Positions 35,132-43,787 of a DNA stretch of 64,000 bases are shown one piece after another. Every line of letters begins with the position of its first letter. Position 1 is the stretch's first letter. Source of the DNA: UBA2136 sp963974105 (GTDB lineage: Bacteria; Pseudomonadota; Alphaproteobacteria; UBA2136); assembly GCA_963974105.1 (NCBI GenBank), contig CAXBBG010000001.1, forward strand, positions 744,001-808,000. The letters run 5' to 3'. Both the position numbers and the translations under genes were made by a program. The notes below the pieces were generated by a model. It saw nothing but the letters and a program-made list of their open reading frames with translations. It was not told the DNA's origin and made no database searches.

Positions 35132-36922
35132 ATGTATGATATTAAAATTGATCATTCACGAGATAGCAAAATAACTGATTTTGGTAAAGCAACTCTAAAG
35201 GACCGCTACTTACTTCCAGACGAAACCATTCAAGAAGCTTTTGCGCGCGTTTGTGCTGCATATGCAGATGGTGAAGAGCACGCACAGCGTTTATATGATT
35301 ACATGAGTAATTTGTGGTTTGCACCTTCAACGCCTGTTCTTGTGAATGGCGGTGCTAAGCGCGGCTTACCAATTTCATGTTTTTTAAACGAAGTTGAAGA
35401 TTCTTTAGGCGGTATCACAGACACATGGATGGAAAACGTATGGTTGGCATCTAAAGGTGGTGGTATTGGCACATACTGGGGCAACGTCCGCTCTATCGGT
35501 GAAAAAGTAGGCCGTGTAGGTAAAACATCGGGTATTATTCCTTTCTTACGTGTGCAAGACTCACTTACAATGGCTATTTCTCAAGGCTCTCAACGCCGCG
35601 GGGCCGCTGCTGTTTACTTGCCTGTATCACACCCAGAAATTGAAGAGTTTCTTGAAATGCGTCGTCCTACAGGGGGTGACCCTAACCGTAAGGCGCAGTT
35701 CCTCCACAATGGTATTGTGATTACAGATAAATTTATGCAAGCAGTTGAAAAAGACGCTGAATGGCAACTGGTATCCCCTTTAACAGGGCATGTTGTGAGC
35801 ACAGTTCAAGCGCGTGATCTTTGGGTGCGTATTTTAACGGCCCGTATTGAAACAGGTGAGCCTTACTTACTGTTTATTGACACAGTAAACCGAGCTATCC
35901 CTGAATATCACAAAAAACAAGGCCTAGAAGTTAAGATGTCTAACCTTTGCTGTGAAATTACACTGCCAACAGGTATTGACCAACACAATCGCATGCGCAC
36001 AGCTGTATGCTGTTTGTCATCGGTTAACCTAGAGCTTTATGATGAATGGAAAGATGATACGCTATTTGTTGAAGACTTAATGCGTTTCCTTGATAACATT
36101 CTTCAAGACTTTATTGACCGTGCGCCAGATGATATGAAAAATGCACGTTATGCAGCTTTGCGTGAGCGTAGTGTTGGTCTTGGTGCAATGGGTTACCACT
36201 CATTCTTACAAAAGAACAATATTCCGTTTGAGTCTGTTATGGCGAAATCATGGAATAAGCGTATGTTTAAACACCTAAGAGACGCAGCTGATGCGGCTTC
36301 TGTGAAGCTTGCGGAAGAACGCGGCCCATGCCCAGATGCGGCTGAAGCTTTAGTGATGGAACGTTTTTCTAACAAAATGGCTGTTGCGCCAAATGCTTCA
36401 AGCTCTATTTACTGTGGTAACGCTTCTCCTGGTATCGAGCCATTTGCAGCGAACTCATTTACGCAGAAGACATTGGACGGTTCATTTAACGTCCGTAACA
36501 AATACCTTAAAGCTTTGTTAGCACAAAAAGGTCATGACGACGACGATACATGGTCATCTATCACAACAAATGAAGGTTCTGTTATGCATCTTGATTTCTT
36601 GACAGATGATGAAAAAGATATCTTTAAAACTGCTTTTGAACTTGATCAGCGCTGGATTGTTGAACACGCTGCAGATCGTTCTGAATTTATTTGCCAAGCG
36701 CAATCAGTTAACCTGTTCTTGCCTGCAGACGTGCATAAGCGCGACCTGCACATGCTTCACTTCGATGCATGGAAAAAAGGTGTGAAAAGTTTATATTACT
36801 GCCGTTCTAAATCTATTCGCCGTGCACAGGTTGTTTCATTCGCTGGTGCAGGCAAGCAAAAATTAGAAGCAATGGCAGCTGCCGATCAACCAAACTATGA
36901 GGAATGCCTAGCATGTCAGTAG
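35132..36922 (+). CDS. nrdA: ribonucleoside-diphosphate reductase alpha subunit (class Ia, no ATP cone)
   Basis: Catalytic subunit that reduces NDPs to dNDPs. At 596 residues it is shorter than E. coli NrdA because the N-terminal ATP-cone (activity-control domain) is absent. Catalytic residues are present: active-site Cys in ISCFLNE, the thiyl-radical site in NLCCEITLP (Asn-x-Cys-x-Glu), the partner Cys in TAVCCLSSVNL, the tyrosine pair in SLYYCRSKS, and the C-terminal shuttle cysteines ECLACQ. The ATG at 35132 has AAAGGGG eight bases upstream; a GTG six bases earlier is too close to it. The 3' end overlaps nrdB. Confidence 0.94.
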   Translation: MYDIKIDHSRDSKITDFGKATLKDRYLLPDETIQEAFARVCAAYADGEEHAQRLYDYMSNLWFAPSTPVLVNGGAKRGLPISCFLNEVEDSLGGITDTWMENVWLASKGGGIGTYWGNVRSIGEKVGRVGKTSGIIPFLRVQDSLTMAISQGSQRRGAAAVYLPVSHPEIEEFLEMRRPTGGDPNRKAQFLHNGIVITDKFMQAVEKDAEWQLVSPLTGHVVSTVQARDLWVRILTARIETGEPYLLFIDTVNRAIPEYHKKQGLEVKMSNLCCEITLPTGIDQHNRMRTAVCCLSSVNLELYDEWKDDTLFVEDLMRFLDNILQDFIDRAPDDMKNARYAALRERSVGLGAMGYHSFLQKNNIPFESVMAKSWNKRMFKHLRDAADAASVKLAEERGPCPDAAEALVMERFSNKMAVAPNASSSIYCGNASPGIEPFAANSFTQKTLDGSFNVRNKYLKALLAQKGHDDDDTWSSITTNEGSVMHLDFLTDDEKDIFKTAFELDQRWIVEHAADRSEFICQAQSVNLFLPADVHKRDLHMLHFDAWKKGVKSLYYCRSKSIRRAQVVSFAGAGKQKLEAMAAADQPNYEECLACQ

Positions 36923-37929
36923 TCGATTTTCTACAAAACAGAGAGATGGGCGAGCGCCACGGTCTCTTGAAAGAAAGCCCAGTTTACAAACCTTTTAGAT
37001 ACCCTTGGGCGTATGAATACTGGTTAGCACAGCAACGTGTTCACTGGTTGCCAGAAGAAGTGCCTATGGCAGGCGACGTTAAAGACTGGAAAGATAAAAT
37101 TACAGAAGGTGAACGTAACCTTTTGATGCATATCTTCCGTTTCTTTACGCAGGGTGACATTGAAGTAAACGACTGTTACATGAAGGAATACGCAAGCGTA
37201 TTTGGCCCAACTGAAGTGAAAATGATGCTGAGTGCCATTTCAAACATGGAAACCATTCACATTGCGGCTTACTCGCACTTGCTCGATACCATTGGTATTC
37301 CTGAAGTTGAGTATGAAGCTTTCTTGAAGTACAAGGAAATGAAAGATAAATACGACTATCTTCACCAGTTCCACTGTGATTCTAAAGAAGGTATTGCTTT
37401 AACAATGGCTGTGTTTGCGGCCTTTACTGAAGGCCTGCAACTGTTTGCTTCCTTCGCTATTTTGATGAACTTCCCACGTCATAACAAAATGAAAGGTATG
37501 GGGCAGATTATTACTTGGTCAGTGCGTGATGAGTCGCTACACTGCGAAGCAATGATGCGTCTATTCCGTACATTTATTCATGAAAACCCAGATGTATGGA
37601 CAAAGGAACTTCAGGACAAAGTTTACGAATGTTGCCGAGATGTAATTGGTCTTGAAGACGCTTTCATTGGTCTTGCATTTGAAATGGGTGGTATTGAAGG
37701 CTTGGAATCGGAAGAAGTGCGTCAGTACATCCGTTACATTGCCGACATGCGCCTTGGTGAACTTTCTCTAGAGCCAATTTATGGTGTGAAGAAAAACCCA
37801 CTACCATGGATGGACGATATGTTAAACGGTGTTGAGCATGCCAACTTCTTTGAAAACCGTTCAACGGAATATTCAAAGGCTTCAACACAAGGGTCATGGA
37901 CAGAGGCTTTTGCACCGCACGACGAATAG
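36913..37929 (+). CDS. nrdB: ribonucleoside-diphosphate reductase beta subunit
   Basis: Radical-generating subunit, 338 residues. Di-iron and radical residues are visible: METIHIAAY has Glu, His and the radical Tyr in the E-x-x-H-x-x-x-Y spacing; FTEGLQLF and RDESLHCE supply the remaining Glu and His ligands. The retained Tyr supports class Ia. The start at 36913 overlaps nrdA by ten bases and has GAGGA nine bases upstream; the ATG at 36904 would have no spacing. No ATP cone is fused to NrdB. Confidence 0.94.
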   Translation: MSVVDFLQNREMGERHGLLKESPVYKPFRYPWAYEYWLAQQRVHWLPEEVPMAGDVKDWKDKITEGERNLLMHIFRFFTQGDIEVNDCYMKEYASVFGPTEVKMMLSAISNMETIHIAAYSHLLDTIGIPEVEYEAFLKYKEMKDKYDYLHQFHCDSKEGIALTMAVFAAFTEGLQLFASFAILMNFPRHNKMKGMGQIITWSVRDESLHCEAMMRLFRTFIHENPDVWTKELQDKVYECCRDVIGLEDAFIGLAFEMGGIEGLESEEVRQYIRYIADMRLGELSLEPIYGVKKNPLPWMDDMLNGVEHANFFENRSTEYSKASTQGSWTEAFAPHDE

Positions 37930-37949
37930 AATACTTCTACTAGCTAGCG

Positions 37950-38050
37950 TTCGGGTTAAACTGAGCGCTATATGCTTTTTCACAGCACTCGTGAACTTTA
38001 CGTTCACGTCGCTTGTGGCATAGCACCTATCATCTCGGTTTATTCCCGAA
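37950..38050. repeat. 101-nt nested palindromic element
   Basis: The outer arms TTCGGG and CCCGAA close a stem that continues, after a small internal loop, with AAACTGAG against CTCGGTTT. Inside, GCTAT pairs with ATAGC and CACAGC with GCTTGTG (one bulge). The tip is a perfect CGTGAAC-TTTAC-GTTCACG hairpin (37990-38008). No T-run follows, so it is not a simple terminator. It begins 21 bases after the nrdB stop. Confidence 0.7.
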
Positions 38051-38158
38051 GTCGTGTATGGTGAATAATTTAAGAGTTTTGTGTTGTGAATTTATTCATG
38101 GAACGAAAAAACCCTAACTTGCAAAATTTCGAAGTAGCGCAAGTTAAGGTTTTCAGCC

Positions 38159-38185
38159 GGAAATAAAAGTATTATTTCCTTTTTT
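38159..38185 (+). terminator. rho-independent terminator of nrdAB
   Basis: GGAAATAA-AAGTA-TTATTTCC followed by six T. The stem is AT-rich, but its position and T-run fit a terminator. Confidence 0.68.
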
Positions 38186-38244
38186 AATATCGACTGATAC
38201 TACAGGTACATTAGTATTTAGTCAACTAATAGAAAGTTAAAATT

Positions 38245-38382
38245 ATGACAGCATGTCGTAAAACTAGTAAGTCTGTTGCGAGCACTGCGTCTAAGTTATT
38301 GACACGCAAAAGCTCAAGTACTGCTGTTAAAAAAGTTGCAGCAAGTACTTTGTCACAGCGAGCGCCAAAAAAGCGTAAGTAA
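38245..38382 (+). CDS. small basic Ser/Ala/Lys-rich protein (45 aa)
   Basis: A 45-codon ORF with its own terminator 20 bases downstream. The product is strongly basic and low-complexity: it has TSKSVASTASKLL and STAVKKVAASTLSQ, ending APKKRK. This resembles a widespread group of tiny proteobacterial proteins with repeated S-K/A-x-A-A-S-x-L-S-Q patterns whose role is unknown; nucleic-acid binding is a guess from charge alone. The Shine-Dalgarno sequence is weak (AGAAAG about ten bases upstream). Confidence 0.55.
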   Translation: MTACRKTSKSVASTASKLLTRKSSSTAVKKVAASTLSQRAPKKRK

Positions 38383-38401
38383 CAAAGCTATAGGCAGGTA
38401 A

Positions 38402-38425
38402 AGCACCCTTCGGGGTGTTTTTTTG
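38402..38425 (+). terminator. rho-independent terminator of the small basic protein gene
   Basis: GCACCC-TTC-GGGGTG followed by eight T. Confidence 0.85.
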
Positions 38426-38525
38426 TTTATTTGGGGGTGGGTGGTTGAAATGGCGGGGTAGAGGTACTGTAAGTGTAGGTAATGCGACCCACAATATACA
38501 TAGGCACTCAAAGGAGGTGACGCTA

Positions 38526-38711
38526 ATGGACAAGGACAACTATGAATATATGTGTGAATTGCCACAATTGGCGCATGAGCTTGGCGTGAGTAAAACGGCG
38601 CTGTATAAAATGTGCCGTGAACTTAAAAAACAAGATGGTGCACACATTAAAATGGAAAAAGAAATAGAACGTAAAAATTCTGCCACTAAATTTAAGGGTA
38701 TGCCTAAATAA
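38526..38711 (+). CDS. small helix-turn-helix protein (61 aa)
   Basis: A 61-residue protein with one of the strongest Shine-Dalgarno sequences in the window (AAGGAGGTGA, six bases before ATG). Residues 12-33 form a helix-turn-helix of MerR/excisionase style: LPQLAHELGVSKTALYKMCR. The tail is Lys/Glu-rich. The frame is open to 38415 but the Shine-Dalgarno sequence sets the start. It is flanked by terminators, so it is a monocistronic unit. Target unknown; no phage or plasmid genes are nearby. Confidence 0.66.
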   Translation: MDKDNYEYMCELPQLAHELGVSKTALYKMCRELKKQDGAHIKMEKEIERKNSATKFKGMPK

Positions 38712-38729
38712 CATTTTAGACATTTGTTA

Positions 38730-38761
38730 TAAAAAAACCTCCTAAAAAGGAGGTTTTTTAT
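38730..38761. terminator. rho-independent terminator of the small HTH gene
   Basis: AAAAAACCTCC-TAAAAA-GGAGGTTTTTT, nearly symmetric, so it could act on both strands. Confidence 0.85.
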
Positions 38762-38880
38762 CGATATTTTTTTGGAAGCTATTTATCTTTCATTAAATGG
38801 CTATTATCTTCATAAAATATATTGGATAGTCTGTATAGCATGGTCAATATTTCTTTGAGCTTAATGTTTTTTTTCTATGG

Positions 38881-39225
38881 CTATTTCACGTCGTCTATAA
38901 ATTTTATAGATAGTAAGTATCGCCTGTAAAGATCTTCGCTTTCAGACGTGCTGTGAATGGAATTATAAACACGCCCGTAGGCATAAGCGCGGCTTGTATT
39001 TAAAAAATTACCATTTACAAGTATATCACGCTGTAGTTCAAGTGCTTCTTCACACTTTAGGTGCATGTTAACTACGCTTATGCCTTTTGCTGTTGTTATA
39101 TCAACTGTATTTGTGACCATTTCTGTGTATAAATTTGCACGGAAAATATTATTGCCGATAGAGCCTGCAATGAAAAGACATACCATAACTGCTAACATTA
39201 ACGCGCACTTTAGTAAAAGTTGCAT
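38881..39225 (-). CDS. single-helix membrane protein, unknown
   Basis: A 114-residue protein with one N-terminal hydrophobic segment (about residues 4-24), then a polar, probably periplasmic, helical domain with a Cys at about 57 and several Tyr near 80-105. It starts 20 bases after the receiver gene on the same strand, so they may form an operon. No family is recognised. Confidence 0.55.
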   Translation of the reverse strand: MQLLLKCALMLAVMVCLFIAGSIGNNIFRANLYTEMVTNTVDITTAKGISVVNMHLKCEEALELQRDILVNGNFLNTSRAYAYGRVYNSIHSTSESEDLYRRYLLSIKFIDDVK

Positions 39226-39245
39226 GAGTTAGTACCTCTGTTTAT

Positions 39246-39656
39246 TTAAGAAGGTAATGTTGCTTTTAAAAAATCAATCATAGGCTGTAAGCTATACATA
39301 CTAGATTTTTGTTGATAAAAATCAGCGCCTTGACGCATGGATTCATCAATATATGATTGTTCATCATGGGCGCTGCACATCACAAAAGGTGTGTCTTTTA
39401 CAAGCTTACTTGCAAAGCGCGCTTTTTCATACTTGCCATAACGCAGGCAGATTAAAAAGTTAATACCTGTACATTTTGGCATGTTCCAGTCACTGACAAT
39501 GGCGTCAATGTGTATATCATCTTTGTCTTTTAGTTCATAGGCACAATCCATAGGGTTTTCAAACCATAAAACGTTATATCCAGCCTCTTCTAAGGCTTTG
39601 GTTAAGCGTTTTTGTTCACGAGGGGTGTCTTCTAATAAAAGAATGGTTTTAGGCAT
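39246..39656 (-). CDS. stand-alone receiver-domain response regulator
   Basis: A 136-residue single REC domain of the CheY type. The acidic pair is Glu9-Asp10 (LLLEDT), the phospho-acceptor is Asp56 (VSDWNMP), and the Lys is in YQQKSS near the end; a Ser replaces the common Thr/Ser switch region (MCSAHD). No output domain follows. The ATG at 39656 has GGAGG five bases upstream, so the four extra codons upstream are not used. It is transcribed away from the second flagellin and lies next to flagellar genes, so a motility role is plausible but not shown. Confidence 0.82.
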   Translation of the reverse strand: MPKTILLLEDTPREQKRLTKALEEAGYNVLWFENPMDCAYELKDKDDIHIDAIVSDWNMPKCTGINFLICLRYGKYEKARFASKLVKDTPFVMCSAHDEQSYIDESMRQGADFYQQKSSMYSLQPMIDFLKATLPS

Positions 39657-39761
39657 AAGTGCCTCCAAAAGGGAAGGAAGGTGTGTTTGTATATTAGGTT
39701 ATATCAAATTGCCTTTGTGATGTCAAAATTTATGTATACATGTTTATTTGAGTCGTATTTT

Positions 39762-39780
39762 TTGGCACGGTTTATGCAAA
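39762..39780 (+). promoter_or_regulatory. sigma-54 promoter of the second flagellin gene
   Basis: TTGGCACGGTTTATGCA matches the sigma-54 consensus TGGCACG-N4-TTGCW, with GG at 39764-39765 and GC at 39776-39777 exactly ten bases apart. Transcription would start near 39789, giving a 5' UTR of about 50 bases. FlbD is the natural activator. Confidence 0.85.
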
Positions 39781-39840
39781 CTAAGTGCTAAGCCTGTATA
39801 TATTGCTGGCAAATTTTTTTTTGATATAGGAGATAATGAC

Positions 39841-40992
39841 ATGCCCATTTCTATTACAAGTAACGCTGCTTCGGCGGTGGCTCACCGAAACTTAGCGACT
39901 TCTAGCGAGGAATCGCAACGGTCTATCTCCAAAATATCGTCTGGTAATCGTGTTTTTCGCGCTAAGGAAGATGCTGGCGCACTTTCTATTGCGACAGGGT
40001 TTAGGAAAGAAAGTTCTGTATATAAAGCTGCGGCTATTAACGCGCAGTCAGGCATTTCTTTAATGCAGATCGCTGATGGATCTCTTTCTCAAATGACTGA
40101 AGTTCTTGATCGTATGAAGACATTAACAATTCAATCACAGTCTGATAGCATTTCAAATGTAGAACGTGCTTATCTGGATGAAGAGTTTCAAACTTTGAAA
40201 GATGAGTTTGATCGTATTGCTTCAAGTACAGAGTTCAATGGAAGGGAGCTTTTAGGTGGTGTTAATGATGTTCAGTTAAATACAGTTGGCGCAAATATTG
40301 ATTCAGCATCAGGTTTTGTAGCTTTTGATTTTAGAGAGTTTGTGGACCCAACTTCTGTATTTGAAGTTGAATACGATGCAACTGTTAATATGATGACTTT
40401 ACATAATGCGGTTACAAATGTCTATCAATCAATTTCTGTGCAAGCACCTACAACGGGCCGTTTAAATGTGTATAATTTTAGTGATCTAGGTGTTGAGCTT
40501 ACGCTGAACAGTGCGTTTGATGATGCAACAGATATTGTACATGCAGGTGTGGGTGAAGAGTTTGATGTAGTAGCTAGTGCTGTGGCAACGGCCAGTGTTT
40601 ATGAGTTTCAGGTGGGTCCTACAACTGCTGCTGAAGACCGTATTGTTGTTAATTTACCGCTTGTTAACCTTACAGCGTTAGGTTTGGGTACGTCAGACGT
40701 GGCAAGTTCAAGTGCAGCAGCGCTTGCGAGTACTGCTATTGATGCGGCGATATCAGTTATTTCAGAGGCAAGGTCAGGTTTAGGTGCGAGCATGAACCGT
40801 ATGGAGATTGCATCTGTAAATATTCAAAACTCTATGGAAAATGTTGAAGCTGCTAAGTCAGCTGTTTTAGATGTTGACGTAGCGTTAGAGATAACAAATA
40901 TGACCGCACAGCAATTGTTAATGGAGGCTGGTACAAGTATGTTGACAAGTGCGAATGAGCAACCACGTATTTTACTTGGCTTGCTGCGCTAA
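39841..40992 (+). CDS. flagellin (second copy)
   Basis: A 383-residue flagellin. The N-terminal D0/D1 begins MPISITSNAASAVAHRNL with KISSGNRVFRAKEDAGALSIATG and LMQIADGSLSQMTEVLDRMK; the C-terminus ends SMLTSANEQPRILLGLLR. It shares the plan of the first flagellin but differs at many conserved-core positions, so the two are not recent duplicates. The frame is open to 39748, but that would include the sigma-54 promoter; ATG 39841 with AGGAGAT upstream is the start. It is followed by flaG, fliD and fliS. Confidence 0.94.
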   Translation: MPISITSNAASAVAHRNLATSSEESQRSISKISSGNRVFRAKEDAGALSIATGFRKESSVYKAAAINAQSGISLMQIADGSLSQMTEVLDRMKTLTIQSQSDSISNVERAYLDEEFQTLKDEFDRIASSTEFNGRELLGGVNDVQLNTVGANIDSASGFVAFDFREFVDPTSVFEVEYDATVNMMTLHNAVTNVYQSISVQAPTTGRLNVYNFSDLGVELTLNSAFDDATDIVHAGVGEEFDVVASAVATASVYEFQVGPTTAAEDRIVVNLPLVNLTALGLGTSDVASSSAAALASTAIDAAISVISEARSGLGASMNRMEIASVNIQNSMENVEAAKSAVLDVDVALEITNMTAQQLLMEAGTSMLTSANEQPRILLGLLR

Positions 40993-41034
40993 TAAAATTT
41001 ACTGAAATTTAAATCTTAATTTGGGGGTATTTGT

Positions 41035-41430
41035 ATGCGTCAGCCAATGGTTATAGACGAAAAACAGCTTGAAAATGCTGCTTCAAACGCCCAAAAAAAG
41101 GTAGAGGCGAAACAGTCTGGTTCAGGCAAGCCGGTTTCGAAGGTTCTTGCGTCGAGCTCTGAAAAGTGGAGTGTTCCAGATTTAGAGGATAACTTTAATT
41201 TAGATAAGGCCGAGGTTAAAGCTTTAACAGAAGCTAAGCATTATATGAATGATGTCTTAAATTACGATGATTTGCATGTTGAAATGGAATGGGATGGTGG
41301 TAAGCCTATGGGGCATGTAAAGGACTTGAATACAGGAAAGCTTGTAAATAGCTATGAAGGTTTGGATTTGTTGAAGGTTTATTCGCAAAATAGAAAAGAG
41401 CGTGGTATCATTGTAGATGGTCGTGTGTGA
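41035..41430 (+). CDS. flaG: FlaG family flagellar protein
   Basis: A 131-residue protein. The N-terminal half is low-complexity and polar; the C-terminal half (about residues 70-125) fits FlaG: LHVEMEWDGGKPMGHVKDLNTG, corresponding to the usual 'vkviD-x-x-TGe' segment, then a short helix. FlaG proteins affect filament length and are commonly encoded between flagellin and fliD, exactly as here. The usual IRQIP motif is replaced by VNSYEGLD. Confidence 0.72.
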   Translation: MRQPMVIDEKQLENAASNAQKKVEAKQSGSGKPVSKVLASSSEKWSVPDLEDNFNLDKAEVKALTEAKHYMNDVLNYDDLHVEMEWDGGKPMGHVKDLNTGKLVNSYEGLDLLKVYSQNRKERGIIVDGRV

Positions 41431-41514
41431 GTTTTTAGAAACACGTCATTTGTATACAAACACATAAGTATACTGAAGAGCTAGGTAGGCTTTGAAGTTA
41501 AGGAGAGTACAGGT

Positions 41515-43320
41515 ATGGACTTTAATTTAGATAATACAAGTAGCACTGATAGTGGGAACTTAAAGTTTTCGGGTGTTTCTTCAGGTATTGATTCTCAAGC
41601 GGTAATTGATTCGATTATTGCGGCTAAACGTATTCCTGCAACGCAAATAGAAGATAAAATTTCAGTAAACAACACAAAAGTGTCGGCCTATGATGAACTG
41701 CAGGGTTTAACAAAAACATTTGCTGAACAGCTAGATGCGTTGCGTGGTAATAATAGTTTTTTTAGTGATGATATTTTTGATCAAAAATTAAGCTTTACGT
41801 CCAGCAGGGCAACAGCTGGAGCACCTTCTGGGCATGTATCATCAGATGCTGGCGCTATTTTAGGTGTATCTTCTACAAGTAAGGCAATTACAGGTACGCA
41901 TACAATTGAGGTTATTCAGCTGGCTAAAGCTCAGCAAGTTCGCAGTGATGCATTTGCGTCAAAAACAGACACATTGATTTCTCAGGGATATACAAATGGT
42001 AGTTTTGATATAAATGGTAAAGCTATTACAGTTACGGCTAGTGATAATTTATTAGATTTACGTGATAAAATTAATGCTTTGAATGGTGGTGCAACCCCAA
42101 CCAATGTCAATGCTTCTATTGTAAGTGTAAGCCCGACGGAAAGTTATTTAGTTTTAACTAGCACAGAAACCGGTTTAAGTAACACGATTAACTTTACAGG
42201 AACGCAGGCGGTTCATAATGGGTTTGGATTTACAAGTGCTGGGACGGATACAGTTAAAACAGAGATCCAAGCAGCGCAAAACGCTATTATTCGTGCAGAT
42301 AACTTAGGTGTAGATGTTGTACGTGAATCTAACACAATTAATGATGTTTTTGAGGGTGTGACAATTGATTTGTTTAAAGCGGAGTCTGGCACTGAAATTG
42401 TTGTGGATATTGAAAATGATTTAAATGGTATTAAGACTCAAATTGTTGATTTTGTACAAGCGTATAATGATCTTAAATCCTTTATTGAAGATCAGCAGAG
42501 TGAAATTATTCGTGAAGATGATGGCCAGGCAGAATATGGTGTTTTGGCATTCGATTCTTCTTTAAGAACTATTGAAACTCAGTTGAGTTTGGTTGTTTCA
42601 ACAGCTATTCCAGGTTTAGAAAACGGTTATCAAAGTCTTGGGCAAGTAGGTATTTCAATTGAGGAAGATTATAGCTTAAAAATTGATGATGAAACCTTTG
42701 ATGCTGCATTGTTGGGTGATTATAATGGTATACGTAAACTTTTCTCTTTTGATGCAACGTCTTCAGACTCACGTATGAGTGTAATCACGCCAGGGCCGAA
42801 TGCAACATATCAAGTAGATGGGAGTGGTAACCCTTTACCATATTACATTAATATCTCTGGCACAGATGCAGACGGTAAAGTTTTAGATGGGAATATCAAT
42901 ACAGTAGCTGGTGCTGGACTTGGTGGTTTGGGTGATGGTAGTTTTATTTTTAACGGTACAACAATTGAAGCAACTGAATTCACAGACGCAGAGGGAATGA
43001 AATTCTTCTTTAGCGGAGGTGCAAACTTAGGCCCTGTTGATGGAATTGAGGTGACGTTTACACGTGGTGTAGCTGATAGGCTTTTTAATTTCTTTGATGA
43101 TTTTTCAAAGGTAGGAGGAGAGGCTGATACGTTGAAAACGAACTTGTTGGAAAGAAATGTTGATTTAACAGAAGATATTTCTAAGATTGACTTGCGTTTA
43201 AGTGTGCAGCGTGCTGGTTTGGAAGCTCGGTTTAATGCCATGGAGGTGGCGATGTTGCAGTTAAATAACTTAAAAGAAAGTTTGTCGCAGCAAATTAGCG
43301 CAATGACTGCAGATGGATAA
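41515..43320 (+). CDS. fliD: flagellar filament cap protein FliD
   Basis: A 601-residue hook-associated protein 2 that caps the filament and folds exported flagellin. The N-terminal helix motif FSGVSSGIDSQAVIDSIIAAKRIPATQIEDKI is typical (residues 19-50). Mid-region markers include LAKAQQVRSDAF and FVQAYNDLKSFI (about 315), and the C-terminal coiled coil ends MLQLNNLKESLSQQISAM. ATG follows AAGGAGAGTACAGGT. fliS starts 20 bases after the stop. Confidence 0.93.
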   Translation: MDFNLDNTSSTDSGNLKFSGVSSGIDSQAVIDSIIAAKRIPATQIEDKISVNNTKVSAYDELQGLTKTFAEQLDALRGNNSFFSDDIFDQKLSFTSSRATAGAPSGHVSSDAGAILGVSSTSKAITGTHTIEVIQLAKAQQVRSDAFASKTDTLISQGYTNGSFDINGKAITVTASDNLLDLRDKINALNGGATPTNVNASIVSVSPTESYLVLTSTETGLSNTINFTGTQAVHNGFGFTSAGTDTVKTEIQAAQNAIIRADNLGVDVVRESNTINDVFEGVTIDLFKAESGTEIVVDIENDLNGIKTQIVDFVQAYNDLKSFIEDQQSEIIREDDGQAEYGVLAFDSSLRTIETQLSLVVSTAIPGLENGYQSLGQVGISIEEDYSLKIDDETFDAALLGDYNGIRKLFSFDATSSDSRMSVITPGPNATYQVDGSGNPLPYYINISGTDADGKVLDGNINTVAGAGLGGLGDGSFIFNGTTIEATEFTDAEGMKFFFSGGANLGPVDGIEVTFTRGVADRLFNFFDDFSKVGGEADTLKTNLLERNVDLTEDISKIDLRLSVQRAGLEARFNAMEVAMLQLNNLKESLSQQISAMTADG

Positions 43321-43340
43321 GCAAAAAAAGGTGAACATTA

Positions 43341-43787
43341 ATGAATAGAAATGCCGCACAGCATTATAAAGAGCAGCAAATTTTGAATGCAACGCCAGCT
43401 GAACGTATTGTTTTGCTTTATAATGGCGCTATTAAATTTTTAATGCATGCGCGCGTGGCTGTGGAAAATAAAGATATTCAAGAACGCTTTAATAATAACA
43501 AGCGTGCAACGGAAATAATAAATTACTTACAAGAGACACTTGACCTTGAAAAAGGTGGGGAAATTGGTGAGAACCTATATCGTATATATGGTTATATGTT
43601 GCGTCGATTGATTGATGTTGACATGAAAAATGATATGGAAGCCATTGACGACGTTGTTGGTAAGCTAAAGGAACTGAACGCTTCTTGGCAAAAAATAGCA
43701 TCGGGCGATGTGCCTTTAAATGTTGATGTTGAAAAAAGTGAAGACGAAAAGACACAAGCCTCTGTTACAAAAAGCGCTATCGCTTGA
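43341..43787 (+). CDS. fliS: flagellin export chaperone FliS
   Basis: A 148-residue helical chaperone that binds the flagellin C-terminus and prevents premature polymerisation. Hallmarks: YKEQQILNATPAERIVLLYNGAIKFL (residues 9-34), INYLQETLDLEKGGEIGENLYRIYGYMLRRLIDVDM, and the final helix LKELNASWQKIAS. The tail is acidic. It lies directly after fliD, as is usual. Confidence 0.93.
   Translation: MNRNAAQHYKEQQILNATPAERIVLLYNGAIKFLMHARVAVENKDIQERFNNNKRATEIINYLQETLDLEKGGEIGENLYRIYGYMLRRLIDVDMKNDMEAIDDVVGKLKELNASWQKIASGDVPLNVDVEKSEDEKTQASVTKSAIA

Larger units (their letters stand above)
37930..38244. other. nrdAB 3' region with nested palindrome, hairpin and terminator
   Basis: 315 bp without a gene. 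From left to right: a 101-nt palindrome (37950-38050), a 13-bp hairpin with arms at 38110-38122 and 38139-38151 (AACCCTAACTTGC against GCAAGTTAAGGTT, one mismatch), then an AT-rich terminator at 38159-38185. Confidence 0.7.

Noticed and set aside
39748..39840. Upstream extension of the second flagellin frame
   Set aside because: It would include the sigma-54 promoter; the ATG at 39841 has a good Shine-Dalgarno sequence and matches the flagellin N-terminus.
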